Below, one piece after another: positions 28,835 to 39,532 of a stretch of 40,723 bases of DNA. The notes under the pieces are model-generated. The model ran no database searches, had not been told where the DNA came from, and worked only from the letters and a program-made list of their open reading frames with translations. The stretch lies in contig WFQP01000118.1 in assembly GCA_015487015.1 (NCBI GenBank), positions 1 through 40,723 of the forward strand, given 5' to 3'. The position numbers and the translations under genes were made by a program. This stretch comes from Thiomicrorhabdus sp. Its GTDB lineage: Bacteria > Pseudomonadota > Gammaproteobacteria > Thiomicrospirales > Thiomicrospiraceae. The first letter of the stretch is position 1. Each line of letters starts with the position of its first letter.

Positions 28835-28863
28835 ATTATACCTGCCTTTCACATAAAATACTA
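28835..28863 (-). promoter_or_regulatory. Candidate alpha-operon promoter
   Basis: On the minus strand TAGTAT and a perfect TATAAT are separated by 17 nt, in the 85-nt gap between secY and rpsM. The predicted leader is only about 30 nt, too short for an E. coli-type S4 pseudoknot before rpsM. Confidence 0.5.
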
Positions 28864-28882
28864 GAACAATAACTTATTTAAG

Positions 28883-30193
28883 TTATTTACTCTTGAGTTT
28901 TGATTTTTTCATCATGCCTTCATACTGGTTAGACTGCATTTGAGCTTGAATTGAAGTCATGAAATCCATAACAACAATTACAATGATCAGCAGTGATGTT
29001 CCACCAAAATAAAATGGAACATTCCAGTAAAGAATTAAGAACTCAGGCAATAAACAGACGGCTGTAATATAAATAGCACCCGCTAGTGTTAAGCGTCCCA
29101 TAATGCCGTCAATATGACGTGCAGTTTGAGCTCCTGGTCTAATTCCCGGTAGATAAGCACCCGATTTTCTTAAATTATCTGCTGTTTCACTAGGATTAAA
29201 AACAATCGCTGTATAAAAGAAACAAAAGAATATAATTGCCAATGCATATAACAAAACATACAGCGGTTGACCTGGTGAGATTGTCGTCGCAATATCAGCT
29301 AACCAACCCATCCCTTCTGCTGAACCAAACCAGCCCCCCAATGTTGCAGGGAAAAGGATAATACTGGAAGCAAATATTGGAGGAATAACACCTGCCATAT
29401 TTAACTTTAATGGCAAATGAGACTCTTGACCACCGTACAATTTGCGACCACGCATTTTCTGTGCGTAGTGAACAGGTATTCTACGCTGTCCTCGCTCAAC
29501 AAAAACAACAAATGCAATCACTGCAAACACTAACATCAATAAAATAAATACTGTTATTGCGTGAAGTGCACCCGTATTAACTTGTTCAAAAGTTCCACCT
29601 AAGGCAGAAGGAAGACCCGCTACAATACCTGCAAAGATAATGATTGAAATACCATTACCAATACCACGCTCTGTAATTTGCTCTCCTAGCCACATCAGAA
29701 AAATAGTTCCTGAAACAAGTGTTACCACAGCTGTTATCTTAAATAACAAGCCAGGATCAATAACAACGGGCATACCATTAATGTTTTGAGACTCTAACGC
29801 AATTGCAACACCCAGCCCTTGAAAGGTCGCCAAGACAACGGTTCCCATCCGAGTATACTGAGTTATTTTTCGCCGACCCTGTTCGCCATCCTTTTTTAAC
29901 TGCTCTAGAGTTGGAGAAACCACCGTCAATAACTGCATAATAATTGATGCAGAAATATAAGGCATAATCCCTAAAGCAAAAATAGACAGCCGCTCAAGCG
30001 CTCCACCAGAGAACATGTTAAACATGTCTAAGATAGTACCCTTTTGCTGTTCAAACATTGCAGCCAACGCAATCGGATCAATTGAAGGAACAGGGATATG
30101 AGTCCCCAACCTAAAAACAATGATCGCGCCTAGAACGAATAAAATCTTACTTTTTAAATCACTCATACCTGTTGATGCAATTGAACTATTCAT
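28883..30193 (-). CDS. secY: Protein translocase subunit SecY
   Basis: SecY is the channel of the SecYEG translocon in the inner membrane. The 436 residues have ten hydrophobic helices, an N-terminal plug segment after helix 1 (IPVPSIDP onward), and the conserved cytoplasmic loops with [10 protein letters not shown] and a basic RGQRRIPV loop. It is 5 nt after rplO. The next gene in E. coli (rpmJ) is missing here. Confidence 0.98.
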   Translation of the reverse strand: MNSSIASTGMSDLKSKILFVLGAIIVFRLGTHIPVPSIDPIALAAMFEQQKGTILDMFNMFSGGALERLSIFALGIMPYISASIIMQLLTVVSPTLEQLKKDGEQGRRKITQYTRMGTVVLATFQGLGVAIALESQNINGMPVVIDPGLLFKITAVVTLVSGTIFLMWLGEQITERGIGNGISIIIFAGIVAGLPSALGGTFEQVNTGALHAITVFILLMLVFAVIAFVVFVERGQRRIPVHYAQKMRGRKLYGGQESHLPLKLNMAGVIPPIFASSIILFPATLGGWFGSAEGMGWLADIATTISPGQPLYVLLYALAIIFFCFFYTAIVFNPSETADNLRKSGAYLPGIRPGAQTARHIDGIMGRLTLAGAIYITAVCLLPEFLILYWNVPFYFGGTSLLIIVIVVMDFMTSIQAQMQSNQYEGMMKKSKLKSK

Positions 30194-30198
30194 ATTTT

Positions 30199-30633
30199 TT
30201 AAGCTTCTACAGTTCCGCCAGCTGCTTCGATAGCCGCTTTAGCGCCTGCAGTAGCTTTAATTCCAGATAATTTAACGGCCTTAGTCAATTCACCAGAGTT
30301 AATCACTTTAACAACTTTGATTTTTTCACCGATAAGATCGGCGGCTTTCAAAGAGGCAAGATCAATAACATCTGCATCAATTTTAACTAACGCATCAAGG
30401 CGAACTTCTGTTGCATAAGCAGATTTTCTAGAAGAAAACCCAACCTTAGGCAACCTTTTTTGAAGAGGCATTTGACCACCTTCAAAACCGATCCTAGGCA
30501 TACCACCTGATCGAGACTTCTGACCTTTATGACCGCGTCCACCCATCTTACCCCAGCCAGATCCCTGACCACGTCCGACACGCTTTCTAACAGAAGTTGA
30601 ACCTTCTGCTGGTTTTAGAGTATTAAGCTGCAT
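30199..30633 (-). CDS. rplO: 50S ribosomal protein L15
   Basis: L15 is a late-assembly protein of the large subunit. The 144 residues begin [20 protein letters not shown], with the glycine-rich [20 protein letters not shown] extension, and a globular C-terminal half ending GGTVEA. It lies between rpmD and secY. Confidence 0.98.
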   Translation of the reverse strand: MQLNTLKPAEGSTSVRKRVGRGQGSGWGKMGGRGHKGQKSRSGGMPRIGFEGGQMPLQKRLPKVGFSSRKSAYATEVRLDALVKIDADVIDLASLKAADLIGEKIKVVKVINSGELTKAVKLSGIKATAGAKAAIEAAGGTVEA

Positions 30634-30634
30634 A

Positions 30635-30823
30635 TTATGCTTCCTCTACCTTAAGTAAATAGGAAACCTTATTAATCATCCCTCTATTTTCAGGAGTATC
30701 AATAACGCTAACTGTTTGGTGCATCTTTCTTAAGCCAAGGCCAGATACACATGCTCTGTGGGCTGGTAAACGACCAATAGTGCTTTTTACCAGTGTCACT
30801 GTGACATATTTTTTATCTGACAT
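30635..30823 (-). CDS. rpmD: 50S ribosomal protein L30
   Basis: L30 is a small 23S rRNA binding protein. From ATG 30823 it has 62 residues, with [20 protein letters not shown] and [11 protein letters not shown] typical of the family. The frame also allows a GTG start at 30832, inside the end of rpsE; the ATG is preferred because the AGGTGAG in the rpsE tail is correctly spaced from it. Only one base separates it from the rpsE stop. Confidence 0.96.
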   Translation of the reverse strand: MSDKKYVTVTLVKSTIGRLPAHRACVSGLGLRKMHQTVSVIDTPENRGMINKVSYLLKVEEA

Positions 30824-30824
30824 A

Positions 30825-31328
30825 TTACTCACCTAAAATTTGTTCGACAGTTTTGCCGCGTTTAGCTGCAATATAATCAGGGCTTGAAATACCAGACAAT
30901 GCATTAACAGTTGAACGAACAACGTTCACTGGACGCGTAGTACCGATACACTTAGAAAGTACATTTTTAACACCTGCCGCTTCTAATACCGCACGCATTG
31001 CTCCACCCGCAATAACACCCGTACCTTCAGAAGCAGGAAGCATAACAATGTTAACTGCACCCTGTTTAAAGTTAATTGGGTATTGAATGGTTCCATCATT
31101 AAGATGAACATCTCTCATATTGCGTCGAGCTTTTTCCATCGCTTTCTTGATCGCGACAGGCACTTCACTGGCTTTACCACTACCATAACCTACGCGACCA
31201 TCTCCATCTCCAACGACTGCTAGAGCTGAAAAACCAAATACTCGTCCACCTTTGACCACTTTGGCCACACGACGAACATTTACTAATTTTTCAATCATTC
31301 CGTCGTCTTGTAATTCACGTGAAGACAT
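30825..31328 (-). CDS. rpsE: 30S ribosomal protein S5
   Basis: S5 helps translational accuracy at the decoding site. The 167 residues include the double-stranded RNA-binding-like N-terminal domain ([39 protein letters not shown]) and the C-terminal domain with [20 protein letters not shown]. Confidence 0.99.
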   Translation of the reverse strand: MSSRELQDDGMIEKLVNVRRVAKVVKGGRVFGFSALAVVGDGDGRVGYGSGKASEVPVAIKKAMEKARRNMRDVHLNDGTIQYPINFKQGAVNIVMLPASEGTGVIAGGAMRAVLEAAGVKNVLSKCIGTTRPVNVVRSTVNALSGISSPDYIAAKRGKTVEQILGE

Positions 31329-31343
31329 ATATAAATCCTTCCT

Positions 31344-31697
31344 TTAAAATTCAAGACCGTTTTCACGGGCTGAGTCTGCTAATTGTTGGATACGACCATG
31401 ATATTTAAATCCTGAGCGATCAAAAGCAACGGCTGTGACACCTGCTGCTTTTGCTTTTTCAGCGATCAACTTACCGACCGCTGCAGCAGCATCTTTATTA
31501 CCAGTGTTGCTGATTTCTTTTTTAACGTCCGCTTGAACCGTAGAGCTCGCTGCAATCACCTCTGCTCCATCAGCAGAGATTAACTGAGCATAGATATGCT
31601 GAGAAGTACGGTGTACGCACAATCTTGGCACTCTAAGCTCTGTAATTTTAGCGCGAGTTTTCTTAGCTCTACGAAGACGGGCTGTTTTCTTATTCAT
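31344..31697 (-). CDS. rplR: 50S ribosomal protein L18
   Basis: L18 binds 5S rRNA and joins it to the large subunit. The 117 residues have a basic N-terminus ([18 protein letters not shown]), the core [20 protein letters not shown], and the end [20 protein letters not shown]...GLEF. Confidence 0.98.
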   Translation of the reverse strand: MNKKTARLRRAKKTRAKITELRVPRLCVHRTSQHIYAQLISADGAEVIAASSTVQADVKKEISNTGNKDAAAAVGKLIAEKAKAAGVTAVAFDRSGFKYHGRIQQLADSARENGLEF

Positions 31698-31711
31698 ATC
31701 AACTTCCAGCT

Positions 31712-32245
31712 TTATTTCTTCTTAGCTTCTTTACGTAAAATGCGTTCATCAGCATACTTAACACCTTTGCCTTTATATGGCTCAGGTGGACGGTATGCAC
31801 GAATTTCAGCAGCAACCTGTCCAACAGCTTGCTTATCTGCACCTTTTACAACAATTTCAGTCTGAGATGGCGTCTCAACGCTAACCCCTTCAGGCAACGT
31901 ATAATTTACTGGATGTGAGAAACCCAATGTCAGATTCAGTACATTTCCGGCAGCTTTCGCACGGTAACCTACACCAACTAACTGAAGTTTTTTCTCATAA
32001 CCATTTGTAACACCAATAACCATATTATTAATAATTGAACGTGCAGTACCCGCTTGCGCCCAACCTCCTGCTACACTAGAAACAGGAGAACAAATAATCT
32101 GATCATTCTCTGATTTAAACTCTACGGCTTTATTAAACACCTTAGTCAAGGACGCTTTAGAGCTTTTTACAGTGACTTCTGTACCATTAAATGTAATCTC
32201 AACACCAGCTGGTATGCTCACAGGAGCTTTTGCAATTCTAGACAT
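31712..32245 (-). CDS. rplF: 50S ribosomal protein L6
   Basis: L6 stands near the factor-binding site of the large subunit. The 177 residues form two repeats of the same fold: [19 protein letters not shown] at the start, [17 protein letters not shown] in the second, and the conserved end [16 protein letters not shown]...RKEAKKK. Confidence 0.99.
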   Translation of the reverse strand: MSRIAKAPVSIPAGVEITFNGTEVTVKSSKASLTKVFNKAVEFKSENDQIICSPVSSVAGGWAQAGTARSIINNMVIGVTNGYEKKLQLVGVGYRAKAAGNVLNLTLGFSHPVNYTLPEGVSVETPSQTEIVVKGADKQAVGQVAAEIRAYRPPEPYKGKGVKYADERILRKEAKKK

Positions 32246-32255
32246 AATATTTTCC

Positions 32256-32651
32256 TTATGCTACGTAGCAAATAACTTCACCACCGATACCCGCTTTACG
32301 AGCATCGTGATCCGTCATAATACCTTTCGATGTTGAAATAACAGCGATACCAAGACCACCAATAACTTTAGGCAACTCATCTTTGTTTTTATAAACACGT
32401 AACCCTGGACGGCTCACACGCTTAATCATATCAATAACAGGTTTCCCATCAAAATACTTTAGATCAACTGAAAGTTCAGTTTTTCCACTACTCTCATTAA
32501 TACTGAATGCAGAAATAAAACCTTCATCATTTAGAACCTTAGCTAACGAAAGCTTTAGTTTTGAAGAAGGCATCAACACCTTCGAATGGCCAGCCATTTG
32601 GCCATTACGAATGCGAGTCAACATATCAGCAACTGGATCAGACATACTCAT
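32256..32651 (-). CDS. rpsH: 30S ribosomal protein S8
   Basis: S8 is a primary binder of the 16S central domain and, in E. coli, the repressor of the spc operon. The 131 residues include [18 protein letters not shown], the [17 protein letters not shown] segment and the end [15 protein letters not shown]. The start at 32651 gives the usual MSM N-terminus. Confidence 0.99.
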   Translation of the reverse strand: MSMSDPVADMLTRIRNGQMAGHSKVLMPSSKLKLSLAKVLNDEGFISAFSINESSGKTELSVDLKYFDGKPVIDMIKRVSRPGLRVYKNKDELPKVIGGLGIAVISTSKGIMTDHDARKAGIGGEVICYVA

Positions 32652-32663
32652 AGATAATCATCC

Positions 32664-32969
32664 TTACCAACTAGCTTTTCTTAAACCAGGAATATCACCC
32701 TGCATTGCTAACTCTCTTAGCATATTGCGTGATAAACCAAACTTTTTATAAACACCATGCGGGCGCCCTGTTAAACGACAACGATTACGTTGACGAACAG
32801 GAGATGCATTACGTGGAAGAGCCGCTAGCTTTTCCATTGCATCCATACGCTCTTCATAGCTCTGTGTCATATCAACCGATGCTTTTTTTAAAGCATCACG
32901 TTTGACTGCAAACTTAGCCACTACTTTTGCACGTTTCTTTTCGCGCTCAATCATTGATTGCTTAGCCAT
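32664..32969 (-). CDS. rpsN: 30S ribosomal protein S14 (zinc-free type)
   Basis: S14 is a 30S head protein. The 101 residues are of the long form and lack the CxxC zinc ligands of the short form. [40 protein letters not shown] and [19 protein letters not shown]...KASW are diagnostic. Confidence 0.99.
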   Translation of the reverse strand: MAKQSMIEREKKRAKVVAKFAVKRDALKKASVDMTQSYEERMDAMEKLAALPRNASPVRQRNRCRLTGRPHGVYKKFGLSRNMLRELAMQGDIPGLRKASW

Positions 32970-32979
32970 TAGAAAACCT

Positions 32980-33519
32980 CTATTTCTTAAATGGAAAATT
33001 AAAGGCTTCTAAAAGAGCTTTCGCCTCATCATTTGAGTTCGCTGTTGTAACAAAATTAATATCCATTCCTCGGATTTTATCAATTTTTTCAAACTCAATT
33101 TCAGGGAAAATAATTTGCTCTTTAATGCCTAAGTTATAGTTTCCACGACCATCAAATGCTTTCGGATTTACACCACGAAAATCTCTTACACGAGGTAGAG
33201 AGACATTAATTAAACGATCAAGGAATTCATACATCTTAGCTCCTCTTAGGGTCACTTTACACCCTAAAGGATAACCATCTCGCACTTTAAAACTAGCAAC
33301 CGACTTGCGAGCTAATGTTTTAACTGCTTTCTGACCAGCAATCGCTTCCATATCAGAAACGGCATGATCTAACACTTTTTTATCACCAATTGCTTCACCA
33401 ACACCCATATTGATCGTAATCTTTGTGAGCTTTGGCGCTTGCATTGGTGACTTATAACCAAACTGCTCCACTAACTTGGAAACAATTTCGTCCTTATAAA
33501 CTACTTGTAATCTTGCCAT
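32980..33519 (-). CDS. rplE: 50S ribosomal protein L5
   Basis: L5 binds 5S rRNA and contacts P-site tRNA and the small subunit head. The 179 residues include [46 protein letters not shown] and [20 protein letters not shown]. Confidence 0.99.
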   Translation of the reverse strand: MARLQVVYKDEIVSKLVEQFGYKSPMQAPKLTKITINMGVGEAIGDKKVLDHAVSDMEAIAGQKAVKTLARKSVASFKVRDGYPLGCKVTLRGAKMYEFLDRLINVSLPRVRDFRGVNPKAFDGRGNYNLGIKEQIIFPEIEFEKIDKIRGMDINFVTTANSNDEAKALLEAFNFPFKK

Positions 33520-33533
33520 CTTTCTACCCTATA

Positions 33534-33848
33534 TTAAGCGTCAACCGCTTTACCAGTAGATTTAAAAAAGCGTACTTTAGAACCTTCTTCAACTTTAAAA
33601 CCAATCTTTCCAGCTTTATTTGTCTCAGGATCAACCAACGCAACATTTGAAGCGTCGATAGGCATTTCCTTAGAAAGGATTCCACCTTGCACTCCCGTTT
33701 GAGGGTTTGATTTGGTATGCTTTTTAACCAAGTTGATACCATCAACCAAAACCTTACCGTTATCAAGAACAGAAGAAACAGAACCTCGCTTCCCTTTATC
33801 TTTCCCTGAAATAACGATAACTTCATCACCATTTTTTAAACGATTCAT
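33534..33848 (-). CDS. rplX: 50S ribosomal protein L24
   Basis: L24 is an early assembly initiator at the tunnel exit. The 104 residues have the KOW motif ([19 protein letters not shown]) followed by [20 protein letters not shown]. It lies 10 nt after rplN and 14 nt before rplE. Confidence 0.98.
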   Translation of the reverse strand: MNRLKNGDEVIVISGKDKGKRGSVSSVLDNGKVLVDGINLVKKHTKSNPQTGVQGGILSKEMPIDASNVALVDPETNKAGKIGFKVEEGSKVRFFKSTGKAVDA

Positions 33849-33858
33849 ATCTTTTTCC

Positions 33859-34227
33859 TTATAGTACTTCAGGAGCTAAAGAAACTATTTTCATAAATCT
33901 CTCATTGCGAAGCTCGCGAGTTACAGGTCCAAAAATACGGGTTCCAATAGGCTCAAGCTTTGCATTTAGGATAACTGCTGAGTTACCATCAAACTTAATC
34001 AAAGAACCATCTGGACGTCTTACACCTTTAGCAGTACGAACTACTACGGCATTATAAACATCACCTTTTTTCACTTTACCACGTGGCGTCGCTTCTTTAA
34101 CGCTCACTTTAATCACATCACCAACACTGGCATAACGACGTTTTGACCCGCCTAATACCTTAATGCATTGAACGCGTCGTGCTCCGCTGTTATCAGCAAC
34201 ATCAAGCACTGTTTGCATCTGAATCAT
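33859..34227 (-). CDS. rplN: 50S ribosomal protein L14
   Basis: L14 sits at the subunit interface and binds 23S rRNA. The 122 residues begin [20 protein letters not shown] and end [13 protein letters not shown], exactly the family length. It is the first gene of the spc operon, with its own promoter upstream. Confidence 0.99.
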   Translation of the reverse strand: MIQMQTVLDVADNSGARRVQCIKVLGGSKRRYASVGDVIKVSVKEATPRGKVKKGDVYNAVVVRTAKGVRRPDGSLIKFDGNSAVILNAKLEPIGTRIFGPVTRELRNERFMKIVSLAPEVL

Positions 34228-34291
34228 GGTGGTACTCCATCCATAAAAAATAAAAATTACTACAGCACAAAAACCACTTAAAAAAGCAGTT

Positions 34292-34307
34292 CCTAATAAT
34301 TATTAGG
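34292..34307. repeat. 16-nt perfect palindrome in the spc leader
   Basis: CCTAATAATTATTAGG lies between the spc promoter and rplN, about 35 nt after the expected start of transcription. It could be a dyad operator or a small leader hairpin. Confidence 0.6.
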
Positions 34308-34341
34308 CTTACTCTTTAGAGCGGTTTCAATCATTCCGTCG

Positions 34342-34350
34342 ATTATAACA
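34342..34350 (-). promoter_or_regulatory. spc operon promoter, extended -10
   Basis: On the minus strand TGTTATAAT is a perfect extended -10 (TGn plus TATAAT). The -35 is weak, as expected when the extended element is present. It lies in the 149-nt gap between rpsQ and rplN, the place of the spc promoter in E. coli. Confidence 0.65.
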
Positions 34351-34376
34351 AAACAATTTGTAAAATGCTATAAAAG

Positions 34377-34640
34377 TTAAATTTTAGCTTTACTATCAAT
34401 ACTGACTAAAGTCCAAGACTTGTTTTTTGACATCGGCTTACACTCTTCAATAGTGACTGTATCGCCAACACTACAAGAATTTTCAGCGTCATGCGCCATT
34501 ACTTTAGTTGATTTTCTAATAAACTTTTTATATTTAGCATGCTTAACAAAACGAGCCGTTAACACGACTATTGAGTCCTGCATGCCGTTACTTACAACAA
34601 CACCCTGAATTGTACGGGCTTTTTTATCTTGACCAGCCAT
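34377..34640 (-). CDS. rpsQ: 30S ribosomal protein S17
   Basis: S17 is an early 16S rRNA binding protein with an OB fold. The 87 residues include RTIQGVVVSNGMQDSIVV, KYKKFIRKSTKVMAHD and GDTVTIEECKPMSKNKSW. It is the last gene of the S10 operon. Confidence 0.98.
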   Translation of the reverse strand: MAGQDKKARTIQGVVVSNGMQDSIVVLTARFVKHAKYKKFIRKSTKVMAHDAENSCSVGDTVTIEECKPMSKNKSWTLVSIDSKAKI

Positions 34641-34642
34641 CT

Positions 34643-34834
34643 TTAGTTACTCACTTTTTGACGAATGATAGTTTTAACTCTAGCAATAGTACGACGTACT
34701 TTTTTTAATTGCGACGAGTTGGATAACTGACCAGTTGCATTCTGCATTCTAAGATTAAACTGCTCTTTTAATAACCCAAGCAATTCAACCTTTAGCTCTT
34801 CAACTGACTTTTCATTTAGTTCTTTTGCAGTCAT
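34643..34834 (-). CDS. rpmC: 50S ribosomal protein L29
   Basis: L29 is a small helical protein at the tunnel exit, part of the docking site for trigger factor and SRP. The 63 residues ([51 protein letters not shown]) are complete. It is adjacent to rplP and 2 nt before rpsQ. Confidence 0.98.
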   Translation of the reverse strand: MTAKELNEKSVEELKVELLGLLKEQFNLRMQNATGQLSNSSQLKKVRRTIARVKTIIRQKVSN

Positions 34835-35248
34835 TTACATCACCGTTTTCGTTACAACTTGTGTTTTAAAAGGCAGTTTAGCGGCTGCTAGCTCAAAAGC
34901 TTCACGAGCTAAGGCCTCATTTACACCTTGAATTTCATATAAAACACGTCCAGGCTGAATTTGAGCAACCCAGTATTCTACACTTCCCTTACCTTTACCC
35001 ATTCGAACCTCTAAAGGCTTATTGGTAATTGGCTTATCAGGAAACACTCGAATCCAAATTTTAGCACCACGCTTAACATGACGAGTCATAACTCGACGTC
35101 CAGCTTCAATTTGACGTGAAGTCATTCTTCCGCGCTCAAGAGCTTTAAGACCGAAATCACCGAAGCTAACTTTGTTTCCGACTTGCGCCAGACCACGATT
35201 ACGTCCTTTGTGTACCTTTCTGAACTTAGTACGTTTAGGCATTAACAT
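34835..35248 (-). CDS. rplP: 50S ribosomal protein L16
   Basis: L16 shapes the A-site tRNA corridor of the large subunit. The 137 residues begin [19 protein letters not shown]; this start is chosen because the family begins with M-L-x-P-K-R-T. [20 protein letters not shown] and [17 protein letters not shown] are diagnostic. Confidence 0.99.
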   Translation of the reverse strand: MLMPKRTKFRKVHKGRNRGLAQVGNKVSFGDFGLKALERGRMTSRQIEAGRRVMTRHVKRGAKIWIRVFPDKPITNKPLEVRMGKGKGSVEYWVAQIQPGRVLYEIQGVNEALAREAFELAAAKLPFKTQVVTKTVM

Positions 35249-35262
35249 AGTTAGTTATCCTT

Positions 35263-35943
35263 TTATTTACGGCCTTTTTTGCCCTTAGACGGATTGTTAT
35301 CAGCTAACGATAACTTCCCTAATTTTTCACCTTTAAAGATCCACACCTTTACGCCAATTTTACCGTAAGTGGTGTCAGCTTCATACGCTGCATAATCAAT
35401 ATCGGCACGAAAAGTATGAAGAGGAACACGCCCCTCTCTATACCACTCACCACGTGCGATATCAGCACCGTTTAAACGACCCGATACAGCAACTTTAATA
35501 CCCTCAGCGCCTAAACGCATAGCATTACCAACGGCACGTTTCATTGCTCTACGAAACTGAATACGCTTCTCTAGCTGCTGAGCAATTCCCTCACCAACTA
35601 ACTTCGCATCCAATTCAGGTGTTTTAATCTCTTCAATATTGATATTCACTTGCATACCAGTTTTAGCAGCTAGTGATTTTTTCAACTTCTCAATATCTTC
35701 ACCCTTCTTACCAATAACAACACCAGGACGAGCCGTATGGATCGTTACACGAATACCATTTGCAACGCGCTCAATGTTGATTTTACTGATAGAAGCATGT
35801 TTTAACTTACCATTTAACTCGTTACGGATTTCAACATCACTGATAAGAAAATCAGAAAAGTTCTTACTATCCGCATACCAACGTGCATTCCAATCTTTAC
35901 TTATACCAAGACGGATACCAATAGGATGTACTTTTTGACCCAT
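35263..35943 (-). CDS. rpsC: 30S ribosomal protein S3
   Basis: S3 lines the mRNA entry channel. The 226 residues have [19 protein letters not shown], a KH domain with the [15 protein letters not shown] loop, and the C-terminal domain with [20 protein letters not shown] and [13 protein letters not shown]. Confidence 0.99.
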   Translation of the reverse strand: MGQKVHPIGIRLGISKDWNARWYADSKNFSDFLISDVEIRNELNGKLKHASISKINIERVANGIRVTIHTARPGVVIGKKGEDIEKLKKSLAAKTGMQVNINIEEIKTPELDAKLVGEGIAQQLEKRIQFRRAMKRAVGNAMRLGAEGIKVAVSGRLNGADIARGEWYREGRVPLHTFRADIDYAAYEADTTYGKIGVKVWIFKGEKLGKLSLADNNPSKGKKGRK

Positions 35944-35954
35944 TCTGATTCTCC

Positions 35955-36287
35955 TTACTTATCGCCAACCGTAACAGTAATATGACTGATACGTTTTAAA
36001 ATACGATTACCGCGACCTTTTGCACGAGCGCGCATACGCTTCATGATTGGACCTGCGTCCACAAATGCTGCCGTAACAATTAGCTCATCAATATCAGCGC
36101 CTTCATTATTTTCAGCGTTGGCAATTGCCGAGTTTAAAACCGATTTAATTAAATCGGCCGCTTTTTTATCACTAAACGACAATAAGTTAATTGCTGTTTC
36201 AATGTCTTTACCACGGATTTGGTCAATCACTAAGCGCGCTTTCTGAGGGGAAATACGGGCAAATTTATGTGTTGCACTTACTTGCAT
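35955..36287 (-). CDS. rplV: 50S ribosomal protein L22
   Basis: L22 has a beta-hairpin that lines the exit tunnel, a known site of macrolide resistance mutations. The 110 residues include [38 protein letters not shown] and the hairpin [16 protein letters not shown]. Confidence 0.99.
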   Translation of the reverse strand: MQVSATHKFARISPQKARLVIDQIRGKDIETAINLLSFSDKKAADLIKSVLNSAIANAENNEGADIDELIVTAAFVDAGPIMKRMRARAKGRGNRILKRISHITVTVGDK

Positions 36288-36299
36288 ATCACTCTCCTT

Positions 36300-36575
36300 T
36301 TAACGCTTAGATTTCTTATCAGCAGCATGACCGCGATAATAACGAGTTAATGAAAACTCACCTAGCTTATGACCAACCATGTTCTCAGAAATGAAAACTG
36401 GAATGTGCTCTTTTCCATTATGAACTGCGATTGTTAAACCAATCATATCAGGAAGAATCATAGATCTTCTTGACCAAGTTTTAATGGGACGTTTATTACC
36501 AGATTCTTGTGCCTCGACCACTTTTTTATACAAGTGGCCATCAACAAAAGGTCCTTTTTTAACTGAACGTGGCAT
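36300..36575 (-). CDS. rpsS: 30S ribosomal protein S19
   Basis: S19 is in the 30S head and forms a complex with S13. The 91 residues [39 protein letters not shown] and [20 protein letters not shown] are characteristic. Confidence 0.99.
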   Translation of the reverse strand: MPRSVKKGPFVDGHLYKKVVEAQESGNKRPIKTWSRRSMILPDMIGLTIAVHNGKEHIPVFISENMVGHKLGEFSLTRYYRGHAADKKSKR

Positions 36576-36587
36576 CAGTGTCCTTCC

Positions 36588-37418
36588 TTATTTTTTATTT
36601 CGACGACGTACGATCATTCCATCAGTACGCTTATTACTACGGGTTTTCTTACCTTTGGTTGGAACACCCCAAGGTGTACAAGGATTACGACCACCAGAAG
36701 TTCGACCTTCACCACCACCATGCGGGTGATCAACAGGGTTCATTGCAACCCCTCGAACTGTTGGACGAACACCGCGCCAGCGCTTCGCCCCAGCCTTTCC
36801 AAGCTTACGCAAACTATGCTCTGCATTACCAACTTCACCAATCGTAGCCTTACACTCTGCCAAGATTTTACGCATCTCTCCTGAACGAAGCTTAAGCAAA
36901 ACGTAAGCACCATCACGACCCGCAATAGAAACAGAAACACCCGCACTACGAGCAATCTGAGCCCCCTTACCTGGACGCATCTCAATATTATGAATAATAG
37001 TTCCTACTGGAATATTACGCAAAGGAAGACAGTTACCCACTTTGATTGAAACATTATCTCCAGCTTCAACCACATCACCGACAACCAAATTCTTCGGTGC
37101 GATAATATAAGCACGCTCACCATCTGCATACTTCAACAATGCAATATGAGCAGAACGGTTTGGATCATACTCTAAACGCTCAACTGTTGCAGGAACACCC
37201 ACTTTCGAACGCTTAAAATCAACCATACGGTAATGTTGCTTATGCCCACCACCATGATGACGAACGGTAATGCGACCGTTATTATTACGGCCACCTGTTT
37301 TAGATTTCTTTTCTAGTAATGCTGAGTGAGGCTTGCCTTTATGCAAAGTTGGCTCAACTACACTTACAACAAAACGACGACCTGGTGAGGTCGGCTTTGA
37401 TTTCTTAATAATAGCCAT
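36588..37418 (-). CDS. rplB: 50S ribosomal protein L2
   Basis: L2 is among the most conserved ribosomal proteins and is needed for subunit joining and peptidyl transfer. The 276 residues carry the [19 protein letters not shown] segment and the essential [16 protein letters not shown] loop near the end. Confidence 0.99.
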   Translation of the reverse strand: MAIIKKSKPTSPGRRFVVSVVEPTLHKGKPHSALLEKKSKTGGRNNNGRITVRHHGGGHKQHYRMVDFKRSKVGVPATVERLEYDPNRSAHIALLKYADGERAYIIAPKNLVVGDVVEAGDNVSIKVGNCLPLRNIPVGTIIHNIEMRPGKGAQIARSAGVSVSIAGRDGAYVLLKLRSGEMRKILAECKATIGEVGNAEHSLRKLGKAGAKRWRGVRPTVRGVAMNPVDHPHGGGEGRTSGGRNPCTPWGVPTKGKKTRSNKRTDGMIVRRRNKK

Positions 37419-37429
37419 GTTGAAACTCC

Positions 37430-37726
37430 TTACTCAGCAACTGAAAAATCAATTTCTTGACCGGAAGCCAAACGAACAACAGCCTTACGGATGCCATTAC
37501 GCTGACCTTGACGACCCTTAAAGACCTTTCGCTTACCTTTGATATTAATCATGTTCACAGACTGAACCTTAACATCAAACAATGACTCTACGGCCTGTTT
37601 AACTTCAGACTTAGTTGCTGTTGGAACAACCTTAAACACATACTGCTCTTTTGTATCGGCAAGTAACGCTGCTTTCTCAGAAATGTGTGGGGCAAGCAAA
37701 ACCTTCAGAATTCTTTCTTCATTCAT
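37430..37726 (-). CDS. rplW: 50S ribosomal protein L23
   Basis: L23 at the tunnel exit is the main dock for trigger factor and SRP. The 98 residues include [32 protein letters not shown] and the extended loop [19 protein letters not shown]. Its ATG overlaps the rplD stop by 4 nt. Confidence 0.99.
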   Translation of the reverse strand: MNEERILKVLLAPHISEKAALLADTKEQYVFKVVPTATKSEVKQAVESLFDVKVQSVNMINIKGKRKVFKGRQGQRNGIRKAVVRLASGQEIDFSVAE

Positions 37727-38346
37727 GCCAATTGCTCCTCTAGTTGCTTCACAGCCGCTTGCGTGATTACAATTGTCTGAAAGCCAATCAAGCTAACAGG
37801 GTCAATAGATGAAACATCACAAACATCTGCACTATAAAGGTTACGCGACGACAAATACAAGTACTCATCAAAACCTTCTGTAACCACCAGCGCATCTTTC
37901 ACATTCAACTGCGCAAGCTTCGCTTTAAACTCTTTTGTTTTAGGCGCATCTACTTTAAAGTCATCTACAACAACAAGTCGACCACTACGATTTAACTCTG
38001 CAACAATTGAACGCATCGCTCCGCGATACATCTTTTTATTCACTTTTTCAGAAAAATCACGATTATGCCCAGGAAATGCACGACCACCACCGATCCAAAT
38101 AGGACTACGACTTGTACCCGCTCGAGCACGACCCGTTCCTTTTTGATTCCAAGGCTTTGCACCACCACCACTTACTGCAGCACGGTTCTTTTGACCTTTT
38201 GTACCAGCACGACCACCATTCATATAAGCGGTAACGACCTGATGCACAAGCGCCTCATTAAACTCTGTACCAAATAAAGCATCTGAAACAGAAACTGCTC
38301 CACTCTCTTTACCTGTTGCTAATTCAATTAATTTTAATTCCATCAT
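37723..38346 (-). CDS. rplD: 50S ribosomal protein L4
   Basis: L4 reaches into the exit tunnel and, in E. coli, represses the S10 operon. The family start M(M)ELKLIEL lies at ATG 38346 (or the adjacent 38343), preceded by AAGGTGG; the frame stays open a further 21 codons into rplC, which is not counted. About 207 residues, with [39 protein letters not shown] and [10 protein letters not shown]. Confidence 0.98.
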   Translation of the reverse strand: MMELKLIELATGKESGAVSVSDALFGTEFNEALVHQVVTAYMNGGRAGTKGQKNRAAVSGGGAKPWNQKGTGRARAGTSRSPIWIGGGRAFPGHNRDFSEKVNKKMYRGAMRSIVAELNRSGRLVVVDDFKVDAPKTKEFKAKLAQLNVKDALVVTEGFDEYLYLSSRNLYSADVCDVSSIDPVSLIGFQTIVITQAAVKQLEEQLA

Positions 38347-38353
38347 GCCCACC

Positions 38354-38992
38354 TTACTTAACAGCTTTACGAACAATGACAGTACTATTTTTAGCACCAG
38401 GGACTGCACCCTTAATCAATAACAAACCATTTTCTGTATCGACTTTAACTAAACTTAAGTTCTGTGTTGTTTGACGAACATCACCCATGTGGCCGGACAT
38501 TTTCTTACCTTTAAAAACGCGACCAGGCGTTTGGTTTTGACCAATCGACCCGTTAGAGCGATGAGAAATAGAGTTACCATGTGTCGCATCCTGCATCGTA
38601 AAATTATGACGCTTAATACCACCTTGAAAACCCTTTCCTTTCGTTGTTCCTGTGACATCCACAACAGAAATATCGTTAAAACGCTCAGCCGTAAGCTCTC
38701 CACCTACAACCAAACCTTCAACTTCTGAAGCTGAGTCAACACGAAACTCCCAAAGACCTCTACCAGCATCAACACCTGCTTTTGCAAAATGCCCTGCTTT
38801 TGGCTTAGAAACTCGACCCGCATGCACCGACCCTGTAGTAACCTGAACCGCTGAATACCCATCAACCTCAAGTGTCTTAATTTGAGTAATGCGATTTGCA
38901 CCCACCTCGACAACCGTCACAGGGGTAGAAACACCATTCTCATCAAAAACACGAGTCATGCCGATTTTTTTACCAATGATACCAATACTCAT
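38354..38992 (-). CDS. rplC: 50S ribosomal protein L3
   Basis: L3 begins large-subunit assembly near the peptidyl transferase centre. The 212 residues start [20 protein letters not shown]; the loop with [20 protein letters not shown] includes the glutamine that PrmB methylates in E. coli. It lies 7 nt before rplD. Confidence 0.99.
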   Translation of the reverse strand: MSIGIIGKKIGMTRVFDENGVSTPVTVVEVGANRITQIKTLEVDGYSAVQVTTGSVHAGRVSKPKAGHFAKAGVDAGRGLWEFRVDSASEVEGLVVGGELTAERFNDISVVDVTGTTKGKGFQGGIKRHNFTMQDATHGNSISHRSNGSIGQNQTPGRVFKGKKMSGHMGDVRQTTQNLSLVKVDTENGLLLIKGAVPGAKNSTVIVRKAVK

Positions 38993-39053
38993 ATCATTTC
39001 CTCATTATTATTTATCCATTAGTCATAACGATTGACGACTAACTAAACTACGA

Positions 39054-39365
39054 TTAACGTAATTCTAACTGAACATCTACACCCGCTGCCAAATCTAGCT
39101 TCATTAACGCATCAACAGTCTTTTCTGTTGGATCAACGATATCTAACAGACGCTTATGCGTACGAATCTCGTACTGATCACGAGCATCTTTATTGACGTG
39201 AGGCGAGATTAAGATAGTGAAACGCTCTTTACGAGTTGGCAATGGAATTGGACCACGAATCTGCGCCCCTGTTCTTTTTGCTGTTTCCGTAATTTCACGA
39301 GCAGACTGATCAATCAAACGATGATCAAACGCTTTTAAACGAATACGAATATTCTGAGTTGCCAT
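39054..39365 (-). CDS. rpsJ: 30S ribosomal protein S10 (NusE)
   Basis: S10 belongs to the 30S head and also acts with NusB in transcription antitermination and coupling. The 103 residues include [37 protein letters not shown] and [19 protein letters not shown]. It is the first gene of the S10 operon, with its own promoter and a tuf terminator upstream. Confidence 0.99.
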   Translation of the reverse strand: MATQNIRIRLKAFDHRLIDQSAREITETAKRTGAQIRGPIPLPTRKERFTILISPHVNKDARDQYEIRTHKRLLDIVDPTEKTVDALMKLDLAAGVDVQLELR

Positions 39366-39431
39366 AATCTCTGTCTCATTTATTTAATAAAAAGCATGCA
39401 CAAAACCAAACCGTGCAAACCAAGGGAGCGG

Positions 39432-39460
39432 ATTATAGCAACATACTTGAATTAAAACAA
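39432..39460 (-). promoter_or_regulatory. S10 operon promoter
   Basis: On the minus strand TTGTTT (39460-39455) and a perfect TATAAT (39437-39432) are separated by 17 nt. Transcription would begin near 39425, about 60 nt before rpsJ. Confidence 0.75.
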
Positions 39461-39481
39461 CCCCTTAAACACAAACATAAA

Positions 39482-39506
39482 AAAAGGGAGCACAGAGCTC
39501 CCTTTT
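39482..39506. terminator. Terminator after tuf
   Basis: A 10-bp perfect stem AAAAGGGAGC/GCTCCCTTTT with a 5-nt loop, and T runs on both strands. It separates tuf from the S10 operon. Confidence 0.92.
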
Positions 39507-39532
39507 CATCAAACAGTATTTTTTACTCAGAA

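Noticed and set aside
33524-33832. 102-codon ORF overlapping rplX
   Set aside because: Same strand, different frame, and the product has no resemblance to any known protein; rplX is clear.
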